From contig DAOVVF010000045.1 in assembly GCA_030632225.1 (NCBI GenBank), positions 1-5,353 of the forward strand: a stretch of 5,353 bases of DNA, read 5' to 3'. The translations under genes were made by a program, and so were the position numbers. Below the pieces are notes generated by a model that searched no databases, was not told the origin of the DNA, and saw only the letters and a program-made list of their open reading frames with translations. The stretch is from Candidatus Parcubacteria bacterium. GTDB lineage: Bacteria > Patescibacteriota > Patescibacteriia > UBA1558 > GWA2-36-10. Below, one piece after another: positions 1 through 5,353 of the stretch; positions within the stretch are counted from its first letter, which is position 1, and the number at the start of each line of letters is the position of its first letter.

Positions 1-670
1 ACAAACTAAAAATAAAATATATTATTTTTCTTTAACTAAAAAAGTTAAAGGAACTTACTTAAAGAAAAATAATATTTACTTTAATAATTCTTTAGTAATG
101 AGTATTGATAATATTAAATTACTTGGTAATCATAATCTAGCTAATATTCTAGCTAGTATTACTGTAGCTAAATTATTAAAGATTGATAACAAAGTAATTG
201 CTAAAGCTGTTAATAGTTTTAAAGGAATTGAGTATAGGTTTGAATACAAAGGCAAGTTAAATAACTTAGCTATCTACAATGATGCTACTTCTACTACACC
301 TGATGCTACTTTAGCTGCTTTACAGTCTTTACCATCTAATACTATTTTAATTGCTGGTGGAGAAGATAAAGGATTAGACTACAAACAATTAGCTAAACAA
401 ATTAAAAAGACAGTTAGTAGTTTAATACTACTATCAGGTAGTGGTAGTACTAAATTAATTAAAGAACTAAAGAAGATTAAATATACTAGAATGATTACTA
501 ATGTTAGTAGTTTAAAGAAAGCTTGGCAATTAGCTATTAGTAATTCTACTAAAGAAGATTACTGTATTCTTTTTTCACCAGCTGCAACTAGTTTTAATAT
601 GTTTATTAATGAATTTGATAGAGCTAGACAATTTGATCAATTAATTCATGGTGCGACGAAAAAGAAATAA
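1..670 (+). CDS. murD: UDP-N-acetylmuramoylalanine--D-glutamate ligase MurD, C-terminal part (5' end outside window)
   Basis: MurD is the cytoplasmic ATP-dependent ligase that adds D-glutamate to UDP-MurNAc-L-Ala. The frame is already open at the left edge (first full codon at base 2), giving 222 residues, so the ATG at 98 is an internal Met and not the start. The missing part should hold the UDP-binding domain and the P-loop. Visible, numbered from base 2: the end of the central domain with NHNLAN at 43-48, the YRFE junction at 78-81, then the ligase domain with YNDATSTTPDA near 92-102, GGEDKGLD at 119-126 and SPAATSFNMF at 192-201. The last two match the GGxxKxxD and SPAxxSxDxF motifs of MurD. 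At the NDSKATN-like motif the usual Lys is Thr. The basic tail ATKKK ends in TAA. The last 23 bases overlap ftsW, which fits a coupled dcw operon. The family call is firm; MurD rather than another Mur ligase rests on these motifs and on the position before ftsW. Confidence 0.93.
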   Translation, partial: QTKNKIYYFSLTKKVKGTYLKKNNIYFNNSLVMSIDNIKLLGNHNLANILASITVAKLLKIDNKVIAKAVNSFKGIEYRFEYKGKLNNLAIYNDATSTTPDATLAALQSLPSNTILIAGGEDKGLDYKQLAKQIKKTVSSLILLSGSGSTKLIKELKKIKYTRMITNVSSLKKAWQLAISNSTKEDYCILFSPAATSFNMFINEFDRARQFDQLIHGATKKK

Positions 671-1808
671 TTTTCTAACCTGGTTCTTAGAACCATTTAC
701 AGATAGAAGAGGTAAAGGGCATGAACCTGATTTTACTCTGCTAATTGTTTTAGGTATTTTATTATTTTTAGGTTTGTTATTCTTGTCTTCTGCTTCAGCT
801 ACTTTAGGTTTTTACAAGCACTTTGATACCTATTATTATCTTAAACAACAAATAACTCATGGTTTGTTGTTAGGGCTACTTGGTTTTTATATAGCAGTTA
901 GGATTAATTATGAAATATACAAGAAATGGGCTCCAGTATTTTTAATTCTTTCTTTTGCACTTTTATTATTAGTATTCTTTACTAATCTTAATAATACATT
1001 TGGTACAGCTAGATCCTGGATAATATTAGGTGGTATTTCTTTCCAGCCTTCTGAGTTAGTTAAATTACTTTTTATTATCTTTCTTGCCGGTTGGTTTGAT
1101 AGATTAGGCATGAGAGTTAAAAAATTATCAACTACTATTTGGTTTGTAATTTTATTGGGATTAATAAGTGTTTTACTAATTGCTCAGCCTGATATTGGTA
1201 CCTTAAGTATTATTGTCATAATATCTTTAGCTATCTATTTTTCTGCTGGAGTTAATTGGAAACACTTTAGTGTTATAATAGCAGCTGGTGCACTAGCTTT
1301 CTTTGCTATGATCAAAGCTGCTCCCTACAGAATGAATAGGTTTGTTGCCTGGTTAAATCCAGAAGTAGATCCCCAGGGAATTAGCTGGCAGATAAAGCAA
1401 TCATTGATAGCTATAGGTTCTGGAGGTTGGCTTGGAGCAGGACTAGGTTCTTCTCGTCAGAAATCATATTTACCTCAACCTGCTAATGATTCTATCTTCC
1501 CAATAATTGCTGAAGAAATAGGTTTTATCTTTACCCTTATCTTTTTACTACTATTTGCTACTTTAGTTTACAGAGGTTTTCAAATAGTTAAGCATTCACC
1601 AGATAATTTTGCTAAGTTAATAGCTTTAGGTATTACTATCTGGTTAGCTGTCCAAGTTTTTGTTAATATTGCTGGTATGTTACAGTTATTACCTCTAACT
1701 GGTGTACCTTTGTCATTTATATCCTTAGGAGGTTCTAATTTAGTAGTGACCTTGATTGCTATGGGTATTTTGGTTAATATATCTAAACACACAGTATATG
1801 AAAGATAA
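648..1808 (+). CDS. ftsW: SEDS-family peptidoglycan glycosyltransferase FtsW
   Basis: FtsW is the integral membrane lipid II polymerase of the divisome, working with a class B PBP. The 386-residue protein has a basic cytoplasmic N-terminus (RRKR at 3-6, DRRGKG at 19-24) and about ten hydrophobic segments, roughly 29-47, 69-86, 94-112, 136-150, 161-179, 186-199, 205-222, 288-308, 322-344 and 363-378. SEDS signatures are present in order: SSASA at 47-51, FQPSELVK at 132-139, QPDIGT at 180-185, WQIKQSLIAIGSGGW at 247-261, GLGSSRQK at 265-272, and NDSIFPIIAEEIGF at 280-293, whose Asp281 matches the conserved catalytic Asp of the family. PLTGVPLSFISLGGS follows at 349-363. Length is normal for FtsW/RodA. 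The ATG at 648 lies inside the end of murD; a GTG directly after it is an equally plausible start, and no Shine-Dalgarno is seen. RodA or SpoVE is the alternative name for this fold, but the place between murD and murG strongly favours FtsW. Confidence 0.95.
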   Translation: MVRRKRNNFLTWFLEPFTDRRGKGHEPDFTLLIVLGILLFLGLLFLSSASATLGFYKHFDTYYYLKQQITHGLLLGLLGFYIAVRINYEIYKKWAPVFLILSFALLLLVFFTNLNNTFGTARSWIILGGISFQPSELVKLLFIIFLAGWFDRLGMRVKKLSTTIWFVILLGLISVLLIAQPDIGTLSIIVIISLAIYFSAGVNWKHFSVIIAAGALAFFAMIKAAPYRMNRFVAWLNPEVDPQGISWQIKQSLIAIGSGGWLGAGLGSSRQKSYLPQPANDSIFPIIAEEIGFIFTLIFLLLFATLVYRGFQIVKHSPDNFAKLIALGITIWLAVQVFVNIAGMLQLLPLTGVPLSFISLGGSNLVVTLIAMGILVNISKHTVYER

Positions 1809-2820
1809 GAAGCCAAAAATACTATTAGTCGGTGGAGGAACACTAGGTTCTGTAAGCCCTTTATTAGCTATTACTGAACAGTATGATGCGGATTATCTTT
1901 TTGTTGGTACCAAGAATGGTCCTGAAAAAAGAGTAGTTACTAGCAAGCTAATTGAATATATGTGGATATATAGCGGTAAATTACGCCGCTATTTTGATTG
2001 GCAGAACTTTCTAGATATCTTTAGGGTTAAAATAGCTTTTTGGCAGAGTATCTGGATTTTAACTAAGTTTAAGCCTGACATAGTCTTAACAGCTGGTTCT
2101 TTTGTAGCAGTACCAGTAGTTTTGGCTGCTTGGTTTTTAAGAATTCCTATCATAGCTCATCAGCAGGATATAAAGGTAGGTTTAGCTAATAAATTAATAG
2201 CTCCTTTTGTTAACAAGATTACAGTTACTTTTGAGGAACAGAAGCAAGATTTTAATCAGAAGAAAGTAGTAGTTACTGGTAATCCTGTGAGAAAGTTAAA
2301 AGAAGAATCTGTTAGTAAACCAATTGTTATTATTACTGGTGGAGGATTAGGGGCCAGAGGTTTAAATACTTTTGTATCAGAATTCATTCCTAAACTATTA
2401 AAGAAGTATGAAGTACATCATATCTTAGGAGAGATAAATTGGAATCAGAAGCTGTATTTAGATGGTTATCATCCTCATAAGTTTGTTTTAAATGGTATGA
2501 TGGAGTTACTATCTAGAGCAGATATAATAATATCTAGAGCTGGTATTTCATTAATTACTGAAGCAGCTTTCCTTAAAAAAGCTTTAGTGCTAATACCAAT
2601 GCCTAATACTCATCAGGAAAAGAATGCAGCCTTTTTAGCTAAACATAATGCTGCTTTAACTGTTAAACAAGATTCTAATCATGTGCTAGATAGGTATTTG
2701 TCTAAATTACTAGAGAACTCTAAGTTACGTGATGATTTAGGTAGTAATTTAAATAAATTATTTCCTAAAGATGCAGTTAGTAAATATATTAAATTAATAG
2801 ATGAAGTTAGAAAACATTAA
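1798..2820 (+). CDS. murG: UDP-GlcNAc--lipid I N-acetylglucosaminyltransferase MurG
   Basis: MurG transfers GlcNAc from UDP-GlcNAc to lipid I on the inner membrane face, giving lipid II (GT28 family, GT-B fold). I chose the ATG at 1798, giving 340 residues, because homology begins a few codons later (KPKILLVGGGTLGS); the ATG at 1756 would add 14 residues encoded within the end of ftsW. N-domain: glycine-rich loop GGGTLGSVSP at 12-21, a TAGSFVAVP segment at 98-106, and IAHQQDIKVGLANKL at 119-133. Link: GNPVR at 161-165. C-domain: GGGLGARGLN at 181-190 (family form GGSxGAxxlN), SRAGISLITEAAF at 246-258, and IPMPNTHQEKNA at 266-277. Two family positions differ: the His of GTGGH is Ser19, and HEQN reads HQQD (121-124). 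Family-wide features such as the SRAG loop, the following Glu255 and the HQ-NA motif are kept. It overlaps ftsW by 11 bases and murC by 20 bases. Confidence 0.92.
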   Translation: MKDKKPKILLVGGGTLGSVSPLLAITEQYDADYLFVGTKNGPEKRVVTSKLIEYMWIYSGKLRRYFDWQNFLDIFRVKIAFWQSIWILTKFKPDIVLTAGSFVAVPVVLAAWFLRIPIIAHQQDIKVGLANKLIAPFVNKITVTFEEQKQDFNQKKVVVTGNPVRKLKEESVSKPIVIITGGGLGARGLNTFVSEFIPKLLKKYEVHHILGEINWNQKLYLDGYHPHKFVLNGMMELLSRADIIISRAGISLITEAAFLKKALVLIPMPNTHQEKNAAFLAKHNAALTVKQDSNHVLDRYLSKLLENSKLRDDLGSNLNKLFPKDAVSKYIKLIDEVRKH

Positions 2821-3382
2821 CAAAGTATATTTAGCAGGTATTGGTGGTATTGGATTATCAGCCTTAGCTTACTATTTTCTTAACTTAAAGAAAGAAGTAG
2901 CAGGTTCTGATTTAATAGAGTCCGAAGTTACTAAAAGATTGTTAGATAAGCATGTACAAATTAACTTCAAACAAAAGAAGTCTAATATTTCTTCTAATAT
3001 AGATCTATTTATCTATTCATCTGCTTTGCCTGATGATCATATAGAACTATTAAAAGCTAAAGAATTAAATATACCAGTGTATACTTACTTTGAGTTTTTA
3101 GGTTTGTTAAGTAAACAATACAAGACAATAGCTGTAACAGGTACTAATGGTAAAACTACTACTACTGCTATGTTAGGCTTGATGCTGGAAAAGGCTGGTT
3201 TAGATCCTACAGTCATAGTAGGCTCTTTAGTGCCACAATGGGGTTCTAACTTTCGTTTTGGCAAATCAGATATATTAGTAGTAGAAGCCTGTGAATGGCA
3301 AGCTAATATGCTGAAGATAGAACCTAATATAGTTGTTCTAACTAATATTGATGAAGATCAATTAAAATACTTAAAAGAATAG
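2801..3382 (+). CDS. murC: MurC N-terminal piece, ending at the premature TAG
   Basis: This is what would be made if the TAG is obeyed: 193 residues holding the whole UDP-MurNAc-binding domain (about 1-105) and the first third of the ATPase domain, including the P-loop at 114-120 and the acidic VEACEW segment. It lacks the rest of the ATPase domain and the whole C-terminal ligase domain, so it should not be active alone. The ATG at 2801 lies 20 bases inside murG with no Shine-Dalgarno in front, so its translation probably depends on ribosomes leaving murG. The Gln at 187 stands where MurC proteins normally have the Mg-binding His of the DH pair. Confidence 0.8.
   Translation: MKLENINKVYLAGIGGIGLSALAYYFLNLKKEVAGSDLIESEVTKRLLDKHVQINFKQKKSNISSNIDLFIYSSALPDDHIELLKAKELNIPVYTYFEFLGLLSKQYKTIAVTGTNGKTTTTAMLGLMLEKAGLDPTVIVGSLVPQWGSNFRFGKSDILVVEACEWQANMLKIEPNIVVLTNIDEDQLKYLKE
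3380..3382 (+). other. In-frame TAG codon within murC
   Basis: Codon 194 of the murC frame reads TAG, between TACTTAAAAGAA (YLKE) and GAATATATAAAG (EYIK). Flanking residues line up with the MurC family on both sides in the same frame. No other in-frame TAG occurs inside any gene of the window, so TAG is not visibly used as a sense codon here. Confidence 0.9.
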
Positions 3383-3436
3383 GAATATATAAAGAAACAT
3401 TTTCAACAGTTTGTTGATAAGCTACCTAAAGATGGT

Positions 3437-4132
3437 TTGTTAATCAAAAATAGTGATGACAAAGATAGTGATAGTATTAAATTCAACAATATATTAACTT
3501 TTGGTAAGAAAGGAGACTATAGTTTCAGTAACCTACAAGTTAAACCAGGCTTACAACAATTTAAAGTACAAGATATTAATGTAGATTTACATGTACCAGC
3601 AGAATTTAATATTTACAATGCTTTAGCTAGTATAGCTGTAGCTGACAAGCTAGGAGTTAATAAGCATCAGATCTGGAATAGTCTAAATGAATTTAAAGGT
3701 ACCTGGAGAAGATTTGAATTAGTAGGCAAGTTGAAGAATAATTTAATTATATCTGACTATGCTCATCATCCAGAATCTATTCAAGGATTATTAAGAGCTA
3801 CTAAAGATTTCTATCCAGACAAGAAGATAATTGCTATTTTTCAGCCTCATCATCATAATCGTACTAAAACATTACTTAAAGAATTTGCTAAGTCATTCTA
3901 TATAGCTGATCAAGTAATTATTAATGAAATATACAAAGTAAGTGGTCGGGAAGATAAAGAATATGAATCAGTTAGTAGTTTAGATTTAGTTAAAGCAATG
4001 CATCATAACAAAAAATATTATGCTCCAGATTTTAAGACAGTTAGAGAAATTATAAAAGAGATAAATCCTGTTAATACTGTCTTAGTGTTTATAGGGGCAG
4101 GGGATATAGATAATTTAGCTAGAGATATATGA
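3437..4132 (+). CDS. murC: MurC C-terminal piece, downstream of the premature TAG
   Basis: The frame is open right after the TAG (3383 on) and encodes EYIKKHFQQFVDKLPKDG before this TTG, all of it recognisable MurC sequence. TTG at 3437 is the first possible start codon; it lies inside conserved sequence and has no Shine-Dalgarno, and the first in-frame ATG comes only at residue 188 of this piece. An independent translation start is therefore unlikely. The piece holds the second part of the ATPase domain and the ligase domain, with RRFE, DYAHHPE, QPHHHNRT, SGRE and GAGDI. The end overlaps the next gene by ATGA. The entry is given so the reader knows the homology continues; I regard it as the second half of one gene and not as a separate gene. 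Confidence 0.6.
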   Translation: MLIKNSDDKDSDSIKFNNILTFGKKGDYSFSNLQVKPGLQQFKVQDINVDLHVPAEFNIYNALASIAVADKLGVNKHQIWNSLNEFKGTWRRFELVGKLKNNLIISDYAHHPESIQGLLRATKDFYPDKKIIAIFQPHHHNRTKTLLKEFAKSFYIADQVIINEIYKVSGREDKEYESVSSLDLVKAMHHNKKYYAPDFKTVREIIKEINPVNTVLVFIGAGDIDNLARDI

Positions 4133-4884
4133 GAATAAAGAACAGAAAGAAAGAAAAAATAGCTGTGTTAGTAGAACAAGTTAAAGAACCAGCAGGTTTA
4201 GTTTTTGTTATGCATGGCTTAGGTGGAGCTAAAGAACAGTCCCATATTCAAACAATTGTTAAAGCCTTTAAAGATAATAATTATATAGTAGTTAGTTTTG
4301 ATACTACAAATAGTTTTGGTGCTAGTGGTGGAGATTATGAAAATGCTACAATTACAAATTATTATCAAGACTTAGAGGATGTTATAACTTGGTCTAAAGA
4401 TCAAAGTTGGTACACTGAACCATTTATTTTAGCAGGTCATAGTTTAGGCGGTATTAGTACTGCTTTGTATGCTGAAAATTATCCTGAACAAATTAAAGCT
4501 ATAGCTCCTATATCTACAGTAGTTTCAGGAGAGTTAAGTTTTAAAACTCATGGTAAGGAAAAATTAGCAGATTGGAAAGAGAAAGGTTATCAAATTAAAG
4601 AAAGTTTTTCTGGCATAACAAAAAAATTAAAGTGGCAGCATATGGAAGATCGTCTTAAATATAATTTATTAGATAAAGTTGATAAGTTAACTATGCCAGT
4701 ATTATTAATAGCTGGCGATAAAGATGTTCCGACTCCAATAGAACATCAAAAGATACTTTTTGAAAAATTACTAGGTGACAAAGAACTTCATGTTATAAAA
4801 GGTTCACCACATACCTTTAGAGATAAAAAACACCTTGATGAATTATATGATATAGTTAATCGGTGGATAAAAAATAAACTATGA
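4129..4884 (+). CDS. Alpha/beta hydrolase of unknown substrate
   Basis: A 251-residue serine hydrolase of the alpha/beta fold, probably an esterase, acyl hydrolase or peptidase-like enzyme. Seen in order: basic N-terminus (RIKNRKKEK), strand plus oxyanion loop VFVMHGLGG at 25-33, FDTTNSFGASGG at 58-68, nucleophile elbow GHSLGG at 103-108 with Ser105, an insertion or cap region about 133-180 rich in Lys and Trp, the acid loop IAGDKDVPTP at 194-203 (Asp199 the likely acid, Asp197 possible), and SPHTF at 226-230 with His228. The triad is complete. No signal peptide or membrane segment is seen, so a cytoplasmic place is likely. The start ATG overlaps the murC stop (ATGA), and the stop overlaps the next gene the same way, suggesting translational coupling in one operon. 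A role in envelope lipid or peptidoglycan precursor handling is only a guess from position. Confidence 0.85.
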   Translation: MRIKNRKKEKIAVLVEQVKEPAGLVFVMHGLGGAKEQSHIQTIVKAFKDNNYIVVSFDTTNSFGASGGDYENATITNYYQDLEDVITWSKDQSWYTEPFILAGHSLGGISTALYAENYPEQIKAIAPISTVVSGELSFKTHGKEKLADWKEKGYQIKESFSGITKKLKWQHMEDRLKYNLLDKVDKLTMPVLLIAGDKDVPTPIEHQKILFEKLLGDKELHVIKGSPHTFRDKKHLDELYDIVNRWIKNKL

Positions 4885-5353
4885 ATACTAAAAGAATATG
4901 TATTTGGGGAGACAGTATTGTCTATGGCGCTGGTGATGATAAGTTAGGTGGTTGGGTTAATAGACTAGCTTTGTATTTACGTAAACAAAGTCGTGACCAC
5001 AGAGTATATAATGTAGGTATTTCAGGAGACATCACCGAACAAGTTTTAAAAAGGTTTAATATAGAAGCTAAAGCTAGAGAGCCTGAATGGGTAGTGTTTG
5101 CTATTGGTATAAATGATACAGTATATTTAAATAAAGAAGATAAGGTTAGAGTTTCTTTAAATGAGTTTACTAATAATATTAATGAGTTAATAATTCAAGC
5201 TAAGAAATTTACTGATAAGATAATATTTTTAGGTTTTACTCCTGTTGATGAAGGCAAAACCAATCCAATACCATGGCATCCTGAAAGAAGTTACAATAAC
5301 TCTAGTATAGAAGAATATAATCAAGCACTTAAAGATATTTGTGAAAAAGAAAA
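4881..5353 (+). CDS. SGNH/GDSL-type hydrolase, N-terminal part (3' end outside window)
   Basis: The frame from the ATG at 4881 stays open to the right edge, giving 157 full codons. It has the first three blocks of the SGNH hydrolase fold: block I IWGDSIVYGAG at 8-18 with nucleophile Ser12, block II NVGISGD at 44-50 with the oxyanion Gly49, and block III FAIGIND at 73-79 with Asn78. Block V with the Asp-x-x-His pair should lie beyond the window and cannot be checked. FLGFTPVDE at 116-124 is the next core strand. Members of this family remove acyl groups from lipids, carbohydrates or other esters; the substrate here is unknown. No signal peptide is visible. The start overlaps the previous stop by ATGA. 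The mixed codon use and low GC match its neighbours, so there is no sign of recent transfer. Confidence 0.88.
   Translation, partial: MNTKRICIWGDSIVYGAGDDKLGGWVNRLALYLRKQSRDHRVYNVGISGDITEQVLKRFNIEAKAREPEWVVFAIGINDTVYLNKEDKVRVSLNEFTNNINELIIQAKKFTDKIIFLGFTPVDEGKTNPIPWHPERSYNNSSIEEYNQALKDICEKE

Larger units (their letters stand above)
2801..4132 (+). pseudogene. murC: UDP-N-acetylmuramate--L-alanine ligase MurC, interrupted by one in-frame TAG
   Basis: MurC is the cytoplasmic ATP-dependent ligase that adds L-Ala to UDP-MurNAc, the first peptide step of peptidoglycan synthesis. From the ATG at 2801 to the TGA at 4130-4132 there is one reading frame of 443 codons, a normal MurC length, broken only at codon 194 (TAG, 3380-3382). 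Domains in order: UDP-binding domain with AGIGGIGLSALA at 12-23; ATPase domain with P-loop GTNGKTT at 114-120, VEACEW at 161-166 and TNIDEDQ at 181-187; then, after the TAG, FNIYNALASIAVA near 269-281, RRFE at 303-306, SDYAHHPES at 318-326, FQPHHHNRT at 347-355, SGRED at 381-385 and GAGDI at 432-436. Homology is continuous across the stop with no frame change, so only a single codon is lost. The family pattern DHLxYxKxLExIKxxF suggests a Leu at the TAG, as in TTG to TAG. It may be a true pseudogene, a read-through gene or a base error; I cannot tell which. Confidence 0.75.

Noticed and set aside
98..100. ATG at 98 as the start of a short 190-residue protein
   Set aside because: The same frame is open to the left edge and encodes MurD-like sequence (GTYLKKNNIYFNNSLV) before it, so this Met is internal.
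137..155. CTAGCTA repeated twice in murD, and repeated TTAGTAGTTTA strings elsewhere
   Set aside because: These come from heavy use of GCT, CTA, AGT and TTA codons in conserved protein segments (LANILAS, VSSL); no regular spacing or array is formed.
908..1111. Minus-strand open frame of 67 codons inside ftsW
   Set aside because: It lies wholly opposite conserved FtsW sequence, resembles no family and has no start signal; it is a shadow of the AT-rich coding strand.
1756..1797. Longer MurG start at ATG 1756
   Set aside because: The extra 14 residues are encoded inside the conserved end of ftsW, and MurG homology starts just after the ATG at 1798.
1580..1843. Minus-strand open frame of 87 codons over the ftsW/murG junction
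   Set aside because: It is antisense to the conserved C-terminal FtsW motifs, with no recognisable domain or promoter.
3383..4132. MurC halves as two separately translated, cooperating proteins
   Set aside because: The break falls inside the ATPase domain, not between domains, and the second half has no plausible start codon or ribosome binding site. It cannot be fully excluded without relatives.

Overview
The window is a strongly AT-rich (about 30% GC by eye), fully packed, one-direction gene block. All genes are on the + strand and every gene junction overlaps. It is the central part of a bacterial division and cell wall (dcw) cluster, in the order murD (3' part) - ftsW - murG - murC, followed by an alpha/beta hydrolase and the 5' part of an SGNH/GDSL-type hydrolase. 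Short proteins, overlapping starts, absence of clear Shine-Dalgarno sequences, and a MurG with GTLGS and HQQD in place of the usual GTGGH and HEQN suggest a low-GC member of the Candidate Phyla Radiation (Patescibacteria). That assignment is an inference from motif style and layout, not a proven placement.

Layout: 1-670 holds the C-terminal half of MurD, already open at the window edge. 648-1808 is FtsW, the SEDS-family lipid II polymerase. 1798-2820 is MurG, which makes lipid II. 2801-4132 is one continuous MurC reading frame broken by a single in-frame TAG at 3380-3382. 4129-4884 is a cytoplasmic-looking alpha/beta hydrolase with a complete catalytic triad. 4881-5353 is an SGNH hydrolase that runs off the right edge. 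No intergenic stretch exists, and I saw no RNA gene, insertion sequence, CRISPR array, terminator or convincing promoter.

How the genes work together: MurC adds L-Ala and MurD adds D-Glu to UDP-MurNAc in the cytoplasm. MurG adds GlcNAc to the lipid-linked intermediate at the inner membrane face, and FtsW polymerises the flipped lipid II during septation. The two downstream hydrolases are coupled by ATGA overlaps and probably co-transcribed, but their substrates cannot be read from sequence. The most notable observation is the TAG inside murC. It sits in the middle of the ATPase domain, with intact homology in the same frame on both sides, so the gene is either recently inactivated, read through, or affected by a base error.
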